Origin: Nymphaea colorata
Taxonomy: Eukaryota > Streptophyta > Magnoliopsida > Nymphaeales > Nymphaeaceae
Direction of reading: 5' to 3'
NCBI RefSeq assembly: GCF_008831285.2
Contig: NC_045142.1
Coordinates: 21,393,354 to 21,457,353, forward strand
Length of the DNA stretch: 64,000 nt
In this document: in pieces, positions 1 to 9,450 of the stretch
Numbering within the stretch: position 1 is the stretch's first letter
How the letters are laid out: the number at the start of each line of letters is the position of its first letter
Made by a program: the position numbers and the translations under genes
Notes under the pieces: model-generated
Database searches by the model: none
What the model was told of the DNA's origin: nothing
Seen by the model: only the letters and a program-made list of their open reading frames with translations

Positions 1-88
1 ACACCCACGCCAAAGTGTGTCAGCATCATCAAGGTGCTTCCCTGACTACTTTAAAGGACTGATTTTCAAACTTGCAATGACAATCCAG

Positions 89-340
89 TCAAGGTTGGGA
101 GTGACAGTTTCCGGCTCCAAGAACTGGGGCACTAGTATGCAACCTCTCCCTCTCTCCTTGTAATCGGCCTATGATTTCATCCCCAATGGTCTGATATCCC
201 TCAAAACCCTTGCAATCAGATCTCAAAGGACCCTTCGAACCTTTATGAGGCTTTTCCCTTATTCTCATAGACTTGCCATTGGTAAGAGAATGCCCAACGT
301 TGAACTTGCCCCTTTTTGGAACATGATTGCAAATCACCAA
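89..340 (-). CDS. 83-codon conserved ORF of pol-less retroelement, copy 1
   Basis: I do not recognise this protein. It is a small basic reading frame (starts MVICNHVPKRGK, ends GNCHSQP) lying downstream of the gag-like frame of the same minus-strand retroelement. The same frame is open, with the same length and termini, at 14314-14565 and 46327-46578, with scattered amino-acid differences. That is direct sequence evidence that the frame has survived in three copies. Whether it is translated alone or belongs to a longer polyprotein is unknown. No signal peptide, membrane segment or zinc motif is visible. It could be non-coding retroelement sequence that is open by chance. Confidence 0.35.
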   Translation of the reverse strand: MVICNHVPKRGKFNVGHSLTNGKSMRIREKPHKGSKGPLRSDCKGFEGYQTIGDEIIGRLQGERERLHTSAPVLGAGNCHSQP

Positions 341-380
341 GGGAAAAATGTCACCAACTGTAATATCAAATAGTGGTGCC

Positions 381-958
381 TCAGATCTTCGTTCCCTCGC
401 GTCCCTGCATCTTGCTTTGAGTCGCCAGCCTCACCTCCTCCTTGATCGCCTGACTATTCATGCCATTCCCCCATGGCGGTTTCCACGGCTTCTTTGCACT
501 CCTTCCATTCGCATGTGAGGCCTCCAGCAAAGCGACTTGGCGCTCTGCCAATAACTCCACATAAACATAAGAAGAATTATGCGTACCTTGCCGTTTGACT
601 ATTGGAGATAGGGGAATGGTGCCTTTCTTGGGTGATCGAATGAATGTGCCCCTATGGCCTAAATGGTGCTTCCCAATTCCAACTATTTCTTTTTCCAACT
701 TGAATCGGCATGAAGTATGAACAAGCATCCAAGATTTCATAAAATCTGGCTTGTTCCTTTTTCATCAACGTTAACGATTTTATAGCCATTTTCTTGTAGG
801 TTCTCTTCACTTCCCGCAATCTCTTGCTTCATGACGTCAACACAAGGGAAATTATTGTTGCTACCATAAAAGTCGAGTTGATGACAGACCTTAACCATCT
901 CTTTGTCTTGAGAGGCGGACACTACCTTTGCTATTTGTCCTCCATCCTTGTATGACAA
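381..958 (-). pseudogene. Frame-broken continuation of gag-like ORF, copy 1
   Basis: Homologous to the C-terminal two thirds of the intact frame at 14765-15439, but split here into two frames (737-958 and 381-740) by small indels near 740 and 960. The order on the minus strand is the same as in copy 2: a stretch containing YGSNNNFPC, then one containing KSWM and HTSCRFKLE. Function is unknown. The breaks mean that this copy cannot make the full product found in copy 2. Confidence 0.5.
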
Positions 959-960
959 CT

Positions 961-1260
961 CTAGAATGTTTTAGTTCTGATTACCTTACCATCTAAGTTG
1001 TTAAGCAATTGTTCCAGCAGATCTTTGAAAGCCTTTTGTTGTGGCATTATCATTCCCAATCTCTTATTCATGGATTCTCGGGACTGCTCGATCTTCCCAA
1101 CCTTCCTTTCCATCGCCTCCATGAACTTGTCCATCATTTGGTGCTCTTCCTCCAATTGCTTGCAGAAGGATTCAAGAACTACAGGATCCTCATCCTCATT
1201 AGCAGACAATGTGAAGAGGTGGTTTGGTTTGGTGAATAAGACGACTGGCTCTGATACCAT
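961..1260 (-). CDS. Gag-like coiled-coil ORF fragment starting inside the PBS, copy 1
   Basis: The ATG at 1258-1260 overlaps the tRNA-Met primer-binding site, so the protein begins MVSEP. An acidic patch (NEDEDP) follows, then a heptad-like segment rich in E, K, M and L (LEEEHQMMDKFMEAMERKV) expected to form a coiled coil, as in the N-terminus of many plant gypsy Gag proteins. The frame ends early at IRTKTF because a small deletion shifts it. In copy 2 the frame runs on to 224 codons. Its position directly after the PBS fits Gag. No capsid or zinc-knuckle motif is visible, so 'gag-like' is an inference from position and coiled coil. An intact start is seen only in this copy; in copy 2 the fourth codon is a stop. 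Confidence 0.5.
   Translation of the reverse strand: MVSEPVVLFTKPNHLFTLSANEDEDPVVLESFCKQLEEEHQMMDKFMEAMERKVGKIEQSRESMNKRLGMIMPQQKAFKDLLEQLLNNLDGKVIRTKTF
1247..1259 (-). promoter_or_regulatory. tRNA-Met primer-binding site, pol-less retroelement copy 1
   Basis: The minus strand reads TGGTATCAGAGCC, the complement of the plant initiator tRNA-Met 3' end used by many plant LTR retrotransposons. One base separates it from the LTR end (CTAACA). It also encodes codons 2-5 of the gag-like frame. Confidence 0.85.
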
Positions 1261-1852
1261 TGTTAGCCACCACCTGCTAACATCCACCTGCTACAAGAAA
1301 ACACTCACCCCCACACACACTGCCTAACCCTGTTAGAGCAACCCTCACCAAAGGAAAATCCCTAGTTCATCAATAACCCTAATGACCCCCACAATTCCCT
1401 TATTTATAGTGATCTTCTGGATCAGTCCAGTAGACCTGATTCCTGATCTGAACCCTAGATTGTAACAGTCTCCAACCTGGTTCGTGAAATCGAGAGGCTC
1501 CTCACACTACCTAACCCTGTTAGAGCAACCCTCATCAGAGGAAAATCCCTAGTTCATCGATAACGCTAATGACCCCCACAATTCCCTTATTTATAGTGAT
1601 CTTCTGGATCAGTCCAGTAGACCCGATTCCTGATCCAAACCCTAGATTGTAACAATCTCCAACCTGGTTCATGAAATCGAGAGGCTCCTCAACTCGAACT
1701 GAGATGTATCCCCAACTTGGTTCTTGAAACTTAGTTGCTCCCCGTCCCGGTTCTTGAAGCTGATACGTCACTCCCTCGGTTCTTAAAACTGAGATGCCTC
1801 CACAACCCGGTTCTATGAAACAACTCCTACAACTAAACTCAGCTATGCCGAG
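1261..1852 (-). repeat. LTR of pol-less retroelement with a 187-bp internal tandem duplication
   Basis: The minus-strand LTR ends in CTAACA next to the PBS. Homology to the LTR at 15491-15900 stops near 1852, but I cannot see a TG start, so the outer boundary is approximate. Positions about 1324-1510 are repeated at about 1511-1697, which duplicates the TATA-like box (minus-strand TATAAATA at 1401-1408 and 1588-1595). Copy 2 has only one unit, so the duplication happened in this copy. Downstream are repeated short GGTTCTTGAA/GGTTCATGAA motifs. Confidence 0.7.
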
Positions 1853-1853
1853 A

Positions 1854-2426
1854 GGTTCTTGGCTCCGTCTAGTCCTTCCAAATCCAACCCCAACACTTTA
1901 GGATGGTCGGATTTGCAGCTCATCTCGAGTTGGACAGGTGGCAACACGTGGGGAGAGGGGCCCAACAGCTAAGACGATAGATTTGGGAGGCACCATAAGG
2001 AGGAAGTGCGCCACCTTGACCGTTCCAAAAAGGAAGGAACGACACTTGCTATACCCATCCCCTACTATCTTGGAAAGGAGATCTCACGCGCCTAGGTGTA
2101 TTGAACCTGGACCGAATCAGTTAAGGAAGGAGTTTGGTGGCACCATAAGGTGAAGACAAGTGGTGGAAGGCAGCTCACCCACCCTTGCGAGATCCACTTA
2201 CCTAATCCGTCAACAACAATCAAGGAAAGGATCGTCCAGCCCATTAGGTTCATTGAACCTAGTCAACTTTCACCAAAGGCAAGAGATTTGGCATGATTCT
2301 AAGAGATTCCCATCAACCAAACTTAAGATTCTACCTCAATTCTAGGAAGGCGATCCACACCACAACCAGTAGCTCCCATCCATAGCTCGCTCGAGGAAGG
2401 AGGCGTCCACCATTGGAGATTGTGAG
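1854..2426. repeat. R1 repeat copy 1, left part
   Basis: Closely similar to 57023-57599. The copy resumes at 7682 after an inserted copia element; without the insertion both R1 copies are about 1.46 kb. R1 begins GGTTCTTGG and copy 1 ends CCAAGAACC at 8567, a 9-bp inverted terminal match. I find no coding frame that I recognise. It could be part of a long LTR or a non-autonomous element. The left flank is the retroelement LTR. Confidence 0.7.
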
Positions 2427-2666
2427 TGTAGGAACACGAACACATAGAAAGAGAAAACAAGGAACACGATGTAATGTGGAAAAACCCTCAACAAGAAGGA
2501 AAAAACCACAGATGAGGAGGAGCTGGTGCCCACTAGTAGCCAGACTCTCTCTCTCTTAAGATTTCATTAACCTTAAAGATTAGGGTTACAATGATATAAG
2601 TATGCCCTAATTAGGACATATTAGATCGGGTCCAGACCTGGACCTGTACACCAATATCCGTCAACA
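2427..2666 (-). repeat. 3' LTR of copia element 1
   Basis: On the plus strand it reads TGTAGGAACA ... CCGTCAACA; on the element strand it is TGTTGACGG ... TGTTCCTACA. It matches the 7440-7676 copy with scattered substitutions and two small indels. It lies next to the polypurine tract. Confidence 0.93.
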
Positions 2667-2682
2667 CTCCCCTCAAGTTGAG
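2667..2682 (-). promoter_or_regulatory. Polypurine tract of copia element 1
   Basis: The minus strand reads CAACTTGAGGGGAG immediately before the 3' LTR. This is the usual position and composition of the plus-strand DNA primer in plant copia elements. Confidence 0.85.
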
Positions 2683-2729
2683 CATACATATCAAACATGC
2701 CCAACATGGATACATTCCTCTAGAACGAA

Positions 2730-3200
2730 GTCGAGGATAGAGCCTTTGTCAGAACATCAGCGGTTTGGTCTTCAGACTTCATGTAAGGAAGGATTAACTC
2801 TTTAGCATCAATTCTTTCACGAATAAAGTGACGATCAATCTCAACATGCTTGGTTCTGTCGTGTAGAACAGGGTTGTTGGCTAGATTGATTGCAGACTTG
2901 TTATCACAGTACATCTTCATAGGTCCTTCAATCTCGATTCCAATATCAGTCAACAATATTTTCAACCATAGTAACTCTAACACTCCCATAGCAACGGCTC
3001 TATATTTTGCCTCTGCACTAGATCGAGAACATACATCCTGTCTCTTGCTCCTCTATACTACAAGGTTTCCTCCCATGTAGACACAGTACCCTGTAGTAGA
3101 CTATCTAGTATCAACACAACCTACCCAGTCTGCATCGGAATATCCCTCAACCTCTACAGTCTCTTGTTTAACATACAAGAGTCCTTTACCAGGATTTCTC
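2730..3200 (-). pseudogene. Copia element 1 RNase H domain
   Basis: The RNase H domain degrades RNA in the RNA-DNA hybrid during reverse transcription. Visible motifs are DADWVGC at the start, SSAEAKYRA, the CDNKSAI block, DRTKHVEIDRHF, and the terminal TADVLTKAL typical of copia polyproteins. A stop follows CVDTR near 3101 and another lies upstream of RSKRQ, so the domain is interrupted. It is the last domain before the polypurine tract, as expected. Confidence 0.88.
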
Positions 3201-4310
3201 TTCAAGTAACATAATACTCTGTCCACAGCCTTTAGATGTGCATCAGTAGGATCATGCATGAATTGACTCAATACATTTACCGCGAAGGTGATATCAGGTC
3301 TCGTGAGGGTAAGGTAAATCAACTTCCCAACCAGGCGTTGATATCTTCCCTTAGCTTCTTCACAGAGCAGCTCTCCATCTCTAAGACTCAACTTGTGCCC
3401 GGTGTCAAGTGGGGTAGAAGCAGGTCTACACCCCAACTTACCAGTCTCTTCCAACAGATCTAATGTGTATTTTCTTTGGTTTAGTACAAGACCAGTACTC
3501 GATCTAGCAATCTAAATATCAAGAAAATACCTCAGCTTGCCAAGGTCCTTGAGATCAAATTCTGTAGCCAGTAACCCTTTTAACTTGATGATCTCCTCCT
3601 CATCATTACCTGTGATAATCATGTCATCCACATAGACAAGTAAAAGAGTAACTCTGCCCTCCTTTTTCTTCACGAATAGAGTGTGGTCTCCATTCCCTTG
3701 TTTGTACCCATGATGTTGCATTACTCATCTCAGTCATTCGAACCATGTCTCAGTCGTTCGAACCATGCTCTGGGTGACTGCTTGAGGCCATGTAAGACCT
3801 TTTTCAGCTTACAACCTTTTTCTAGTTCTTCATATCCTGGAGGCATATGCATATATACTTCTTCTTCGAGGTCACCATTAAGGAAAGCATTCTTAACATC
3901 TAGTTGGTACATCTTCCACTCCTTCATCACAGCTAGGGATATAACAAGTCTGACTGTCTTTATTTTCGCAACCGGAGCAAAGGTCTCCAAGTAATCAATC
4001 CCATATTTTTGGCTAAACCCTTTGGCCACAAGACGAGCTTTATACCTTTCAATGCTCCCATCTGGTTTGTACTTGATGGTATACAACCATTTGGATCTAA
4101 CCAAGTGAGCCACCTCTTCACAACCTCCCATGTCATGTTTCTTCTCAAGACTTCCATTTCTTCTTTCATAGCATTAGCCCACTTGGAGTCACTTTGAGCT
4201 TCAGCAACGGTCCTGGGAATCACAACCAAAGAAAGAGAAGAAACAAAACACTGGTAATCCTTGCCAAGTCTGGAATAAGATACAAAATTACAATAGGGAG
4301 TTGAGTACAT
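3200..4310 (-). pseudogene. Copia element 1 reverse transcriptase
   Basis: Reverse transcriptase of the copia (RVT_2) type. Minus-strand fragments carry [27 protein letters not shown], the [12 protein letters not shown] block, [11 protein letters not shown], and an intact catalytic YVDDMIITGN near 3620. The frames are broken near 4000, 3725 and 3510 by frameshifts, and by a stop near 3512. The catalytic motif is preserved but no continuous polyprotein can be made. Confidence 0.92.
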
Positions 4311-5650
4311 GACCTGACACCCTTTCTTAGGGCAATGGAAAGAACTTCATTTGGTTTTTCAACCTCATCTTGAGTCTTCAAGGTCGGACTTGGTTCATCC
4401 AGGGAAGGAGTGGCATTGGGATTGGAAGTAGATTTCGCACCACAAGTCCACTCCTCTATCCGAGCACCTCGTCTAGAATAGACCTGTCCAAACAACCGAT
4501 GGCCTTCCTTCTCAGTGTCACACCCTTCCTCCTTCTCAGGCACATCAACCACAGTGAGAGATTTTGCTTTCCTGTAGTCCAAGAAATCTGTAAATTGAAG
4601 CTCCTGGCTTTGAGAATACTCTTCCCTAACCACAGACTTCTCCCCCTGAAGAGGATTCTCACCAAAGTAAGAGACATGTTCCAAGAAGGTAACATTCCTC
4701 GTAATATAGACTCGGCCAGTGATGGGGTCAATACATCTGTATCCTTTCTGAGTAGGGGAATACCCAACAAACACACCTTTGATAGACCTGGGATCAAGTT
4801 TCTTAATATTGGGACTGTGATTATGTATAAAACACACACAGCCAAAAACACGAGGGGGGAGTAGAAATGGTTGACAACTGCCGGGGAGTAACGAATGGGG
4901 AGTCCGACCTTGCAGAACACGACTGGGCATGCGATTGATGAGATACGCACTAGTAAGAACCGCATCACCCCAATAGTGTTTACGAAGATTTCCCTGAAAC
5001 AGAAGAGCCCTGGTGACATTAAGAAGCTGGCGATTTTTCCTTTCAGCCGCCCCATTTTGTGGGGGGGTATAACTACAGGATGTCCATGAACAATCCCACT
5101 TTTTCGAAGAAAATCCTCAACAGACTGACACATATACTCACGGGCATTCTCGAACCGAAAGGTTTTAATAGTCCTACCATATTGAGTATACACAAGAAGA
5201 ATGAAGGTCTCTATGATATGAGGAACCTCACTCCTATCTTTTAATAAGTACACAAAAGTAGCCCGAGAGAAGTCATCAATAAAAGTGGTAAAGTATTGAA
5301 AACCTTGATAGGTATGAATTCCCGAAGGCCCTCACACATCCAAGTGAACCAAGGAAAAAGCTTCATTAACACAACTAGTAGAAATATGGTACGAAGCCCT
5401 CACATGTTTGGCAAACTGACACACATCACAGGAAATCAAAGACAAATTCAAAGAAGAACACAAATCGGGGAACAACTGTTTCAACATCCCAAAAGGTAAA
5501 TGCCCAAAACGTTCATGCCAGTACAAGAAGGACTGAAGACAATCTTCTCTTCGTTTCTCTGTCTTGCTGATCGCTGTCACAAGAGCTGTAGTCACAAGTA
5601 TTGGAGATGATATAGGCCATCAGACGCCAAACCAATCCCAATACTCTTCC
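4310..5650 (-). pseudogene. Copia element 1 integrase
   Basis: Integrase that would insert the cDNA. The N-terminal zinc-binding region shows WHERFGHLPF and CDVCQFAKH (HHCC). The core begins HLDV and is then cut by a TGA where the family has Trp (HLDV-stop-GP, about 5329-5331). The usual second catalytic Asp context (SDNGGEY) reads FENAREY, so that Asp appears lost. A frameshift near 4900-4990 separates the core from the C-terminal part (FGCVCFIHN, GVFVGYSPTQKGYRCIDP). The protein is not functional. Confidence 0.88.
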
Positions 5651-5749
5651 CTGTCACTAAGTCCTCCAAAACACAACGGTTGGCAAAAAAAATGAGTTCA
5701 TAGTTCAGCTCTTTAGTAAGTTAGGTAAGTTTACTAACTGACATGAGAT

Positions 5750-6151
5750 TTAAGGGAAACTGGGGAACATGTAATGCTCCCCCCGCACATGAAACTTGTC
5801 CAACAAGGACAGAGTCCCTTCGCCTGCCCAACAGCAGAGGAACCATCTGCGAGAGAAACTCGTTCCCTTCCTAAGATAACTTATATTCATGAAATAATTT
5901 TGGGTTACCTGGTGAGTGGCACCACTATCCACAATCCATTCCCCCATAGAAGAGTTACCTGTATTGCCAATAACTGCCAGAGCATGATTAGCCTTTGTCT
6001 CATCTGGTGTCTCGGCATGGTTGACATCAATCCGACCCAAGTAGGCCCTCAGTTCACGAATCTGGTCAGCAGAGATGGAGACTTTTTCTCCACTGGATTT
6101 GGGCACCTCAGATGCAGGCATCTTCCCAATAGAAGACTCCCTTTGTTTCAC
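5750..6151 (-). pseudogene. Copia element 1 aspartic protease
   Basis: Aspartic protease region that processes Gag-Pol. The catalytic motif is intact as WIVDSGATHQV (around 5918-5945). It continues from the gag C-terminus in a separate frame. The downstream flap and the link to integrase are frameshifted near 5800 and 5600. Confidence 0.88.
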
Positions 6152-6974
6152 TTCTTATCTGGATGAAGATCCCAACAATAATCCACGGTATGACCAGTTT
6201 TCATGCAGTGAGTGTATCTGCGAAGGGATCTGGTCGGGCCTCCAGGACCATGACTCACAAGAGCGGATCTCTCATGATAGGGCATGAGATCCCTCTTGCC
6301 CTCATTTGTAACCAGCCTTCTCTGTTCTTTTGCTTCAACACAGGAGTACACATCTTCAATACTGGGCACCTCTCCTGAATTCAAATTTGGCTTCTAACAC
6401 CTTCAAACTCATCATTTAAACCAGCTAGAAAGAGGAACACCCTGTTTTCCCATACCTGAGCTACATAAAGTGCCTGATCTTGGGGACAATGCCAAGGAAT
6501 ATCAGAATGACAGTCAAGCTCTTCCCACTTGGCTTTCAAAGCCCCGTAGTAATCTGCAACAAAGAGTTCCCTTGTCGAAGGCCATAGACAGTCTTCACTA
6601 TTTGGTAAGTACGAATTGCCATTTTCTTTTGGCCATGCATTTGCTCTAAGACTACCCACATGTCTCTTGCAGTCTTCTTCTGAAGGATAAGGGGCTGAAT
6701 ATTGGCGGAGACGGAGTTGACAATCCAAGTTTTTACTTGATTATCCTCAAGAAACCAAGTGTCCCACCCTTGTCTTTGCCGGTTTAGGGTTCCTTCCGTC
6801 GATATAGGCAATCCAACCGCGGGCAGCAATCCCTATAGTCATAGCAGCTGACCACGGGAAATAGTTCTCTTTTGTAAGGCGAAGAGTAATGACCTGAGCG
6901 GGAACATTCTCAGTTTTAAAGACCCCGATTTCAGATTGATTGGTGTTAACGGTAGAGGAAGAAGAGGCTGCCAT
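6148..6974 (-). pseudogene. Copia element 1 Gag
   Basis: Gag capsid protein. The likely start is ATG at 6974 (MAASSSSTVNTNQ), followed by the copia Gag N-terminal signature LTKENYFPWS and GWIAYIDG, then the UBN2-like region with KTARDMWVVLEQMHG. At least two frameshifts (near 6750 and 6540) break it. The zinc knuckle at about 6190-6230 reads YTHCMKTGHTVDYC: the first Cys of the CX2CX4HX4C box has become Tyr, which by itself would impair RNA binding. Confidence 0.85.
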
Positions 6975-7428
6975 AATCTCAGGCCAGTCCAACAACGAGC
7001 ACGGGTGGCGATAAAACACGGGTGGAACCGGCGACAATAGGAAGTACCAGCGGAAGTAGAGAGCAAGGGCGACGTCAGCAGCGGCAGCACGGGTGACGTC
7101 AAGAGAACATGTCGCGATAGCAAGGGCGACGTCAGGGAGCAAGTCACGGCAGCAAGGACGACGTTAGGGAGAAGGTCGACGACGGCGGAGCAAGGGCGAC
7201 GGCGGTGGAGAAAACACCAAAGCGGCGGCGGTGATGGCGCACAGGGCGATGGCGACGACGCACAGGGCGACGACGACGTCAAGGAGAAGATCGACGGCGA
7301 TGGTGCGCAGGGCGACCCAGCCTGTTGGAAATGGCGGCGGTGATGACGACGGCAGCGGTGGTAGTGGCAGCAGCAACGGTGGGTGGAGAAAACACCACGA
7401 TCACCAAAAAACGTCCCAACCTCGTTTT

Positions 7429-7439
7429 CTCTGATACCA
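7429..7439 (-). promoter_or_regulatory. tRNA-Met primer-binding site of copia element 1
   Basis: The minus strand reads TGGTATCAGAG directly next to the 5' LTR end. It is complementary to the plant initiator tRNA-Met 3' end. Confidence 0.9.
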
Positions 7440-7676
7440 TGTAGGAACATGAACACAGAGAAAGAGAAAGCAAGGAACATGATGTAACGTGGAAAAACCC
7501 TCAATAAGAAGGAAAAAACCTCGGATGAGTTGGAGCTGGTGCCCACTAATAGCAGACTCTCTCTCTTAAGATTTCATTAACCTTAAAGATTAGGGTTACA
7601 ATGATATAAGTATGCCCTAATTAGGACATACTGGATCGGGTCCAGACCTGGACCCGTACACCAATATCCGTCAACA
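7440..7676 (-). repeat. 5' LTR of copia element 1
   Basis: This 237-bp LTR is paired with 2427-2666. It carries the U3 promoter and R/U5 for the minus-strand element and is followed by the GTGAG target duplicate. Confidence 0.93.
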
Positions 7677-7681
7677 GTGAG

Positions 7682-8567
7682 AACCAACTAAGGAGCCGAG
7701 GAGAAGAAGGATCATGGCGACCAGAGTCCAACCAACATACCTCACCGGAGCTTCAACCTTCGCCGTAAAAGGAGGAAGACACGCGTGCTTAGGCACTTTC
7801 TAGGCTTGCATCCCCCTATCTACGTCACTTTCCTAGGGGTTACTCGAAGGTGAAGCCTCATTTATTTATCCAATTGGACTTTGATTGCTATTCTCTTGCA
7901 TTTTCCAATACATCCATTGAGGAGGAACGTGGCTGGTTCGTGGGAGTAGTAGAGGTCGTGAAAGGCGAAGAATGAGCTTAACCTTGAGGGAAGCCTCAAT
8001 GCTCGCCGGCGACCGGCGATTGCATCCCCTTTTCTCTACAAAAGACCAAGGTTAAATTAGTCTCACGGGTGAAGGCTTTCCTCTCCTTGAAGTTAATACA
8101 TTGTTGACTTCATAGTCTTGATACTTGTTGGATTTTTGCTCTCTTTACTGAATTCCAGCTAGGAACCGCGGGCATCAACCACGACCATGCGTGGAGTTGA
8201 TGCCAAGAAGGGAAGGAACCGCTTCCGCGGGGCGATATCGGTGACCACTTCCCCAATCGACACAACATTGATTCTTGGGGTTAACTATCAATTTGGCGAC
8301 TAGATCTACTTCCCCCCAATCTACTTCCCTCTCTTGCGGATTCATCTTGGTAGAACAGTAATCTCTTTCAAATATCTTGTTCTAGCCAATGAGAACTTGT
8401 TGTCTGGATCTTGAAGGTAGCGGAATACCGGAGAGCAACATCCTAGTTGCTGGAATCTCATCTCCGGTGAGCACGTGGAGACCCCAAGCAAGGCCTTGGG
8501 AGGTATATTCCGGTTCACCCTATAGAACTGTGAGTTGGGTGCAATTTCTTTAAGCCGTCCAAGAACC
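7682..8567. repeat. R1 repeat copy 1, right part
   Basis: Continues the R1 copy interrupted by copia element 1 and matches 57600-58484. It holds no recognisable coding frame. It ends CCAAGAACC, where block A begins abruptly. In block C, about 820 bp separate the end of R1 from the block, so this junction reflects a deletion or a different duplication breakpoint. Confidence 0.7.
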
Positions 8568-9450
8568 TTAAGAACATAAAAATATACATAAGTTCAGTGA
8601 ACAAGTGATGAAAATATAATTATGATGCAGATGCAGGGAATCTTAACTATCAGACACAAAAAATGAAAAAACAAATTAGGAATTAATATGTTTGCAAAAT
8701 AATTCAGCTAACTAACTTGGTTCGTACCTTTTAGAAAAAAACAATCAAGAAGCATATGCTCTAATTTCTGACAATCCTAGTGAAGACCAACAAACACATG
8801 AAATCAATACCAAGGTTTAACAACTCCAACATTCACAGTTCTTCAACCATACCTCGGTTAGGACATGTGCAACTTAGCAACATGGTTTTAAACAGAATCA
8901 AATGCTCAATGAAAAGAACACGACAGTTAACAATCAAACCAGAACTACTATAATTAAGATTCAAACAAGCATGGAACCACAACACTACTTTAACCCATGT
9001 CCCTACCATGCTAGACTATACACAAAAAGTACTCTAGTCAACTTACGCACTACATAAAACTGTCTCAAAATAAGCGTGGCCATAAATAAAATAATGAACA
9101 TGGGTCTCAAAGTCTAAAGACTCTAAACCAGGTTGACACTCAACAATAAGACCAAACCTCAACTAAAATGATCTAAAGAGAATTAGTATTCCCTCGTATA
9201 CTCACCAATCAGCAATATAGCAAAAGACGTCAAGTTTTCTTTGCAAAGAATTGAACTTTGAAATGGCTTGTTATTTTCAAAGTCTTGCCCATAAGCTTTT
9301 AGTGCATGTTGTGTGGAAAAGACAACTTCTTTTACCTGAAGCATTTGATGAAGTATTAGGATTGGGAATCGCACCGATGCTATCAAGTCTCACGAAGCGA
9401 TTTCTTTCCATTTTCAAGGTGTGAGCATAAAGAAATTGTTATCTGCTTCA
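8567..9450. repeat. Block A, segment shared with blocks B and C
   Basis: Nearly collinear with 43196-44075 (block B) and 59708-60605 (block C), with scattered substitutions and small indels. On the minus strand, about 9340-9420 contains a short exon-like frame that ends at CTTCAG followed by GTAAAAGAAG, which resembles a 5' splice site. The same exon-like piece appears in blocks B and C. I do not recognise the product. The likeliest reading is a mobile or duplicated segment carrying old gene sequence. Confidence 0.65.

Larger units (their letters stand above)
2427..7676 (-). mobile_element. Complete but dead Ty1/copia retrotransposon (copia element 1)
   Basis: A 5.25-kb minus-strand element with LTRs of 240 and 237 bp, tRNA-Met PBS, polypurine tract, and the copia order gag-protease-integrase-RT-RNase H. 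It is flanked by a perfect 5-bp target duplication (GTGAG at 2422-2426 and 7677-7681). It sits inside repeat R1, whose second copy at 57599 has the uninterrupted site. The LTRs differ at more than ten positions by eye, and gag-pol carries several frameshifts and stops, so it is old and cannot transpose by itself. Confidence 0.95.

Noticed and set aside
7164-7546. Arg/Pro/Ser-rich open frames on both strands of the copia element 1 leader
   Set aside because: They arise from the GC-rich repeated leader and LTR, differ between frames, and show no domain; the real gag start is at 6974.
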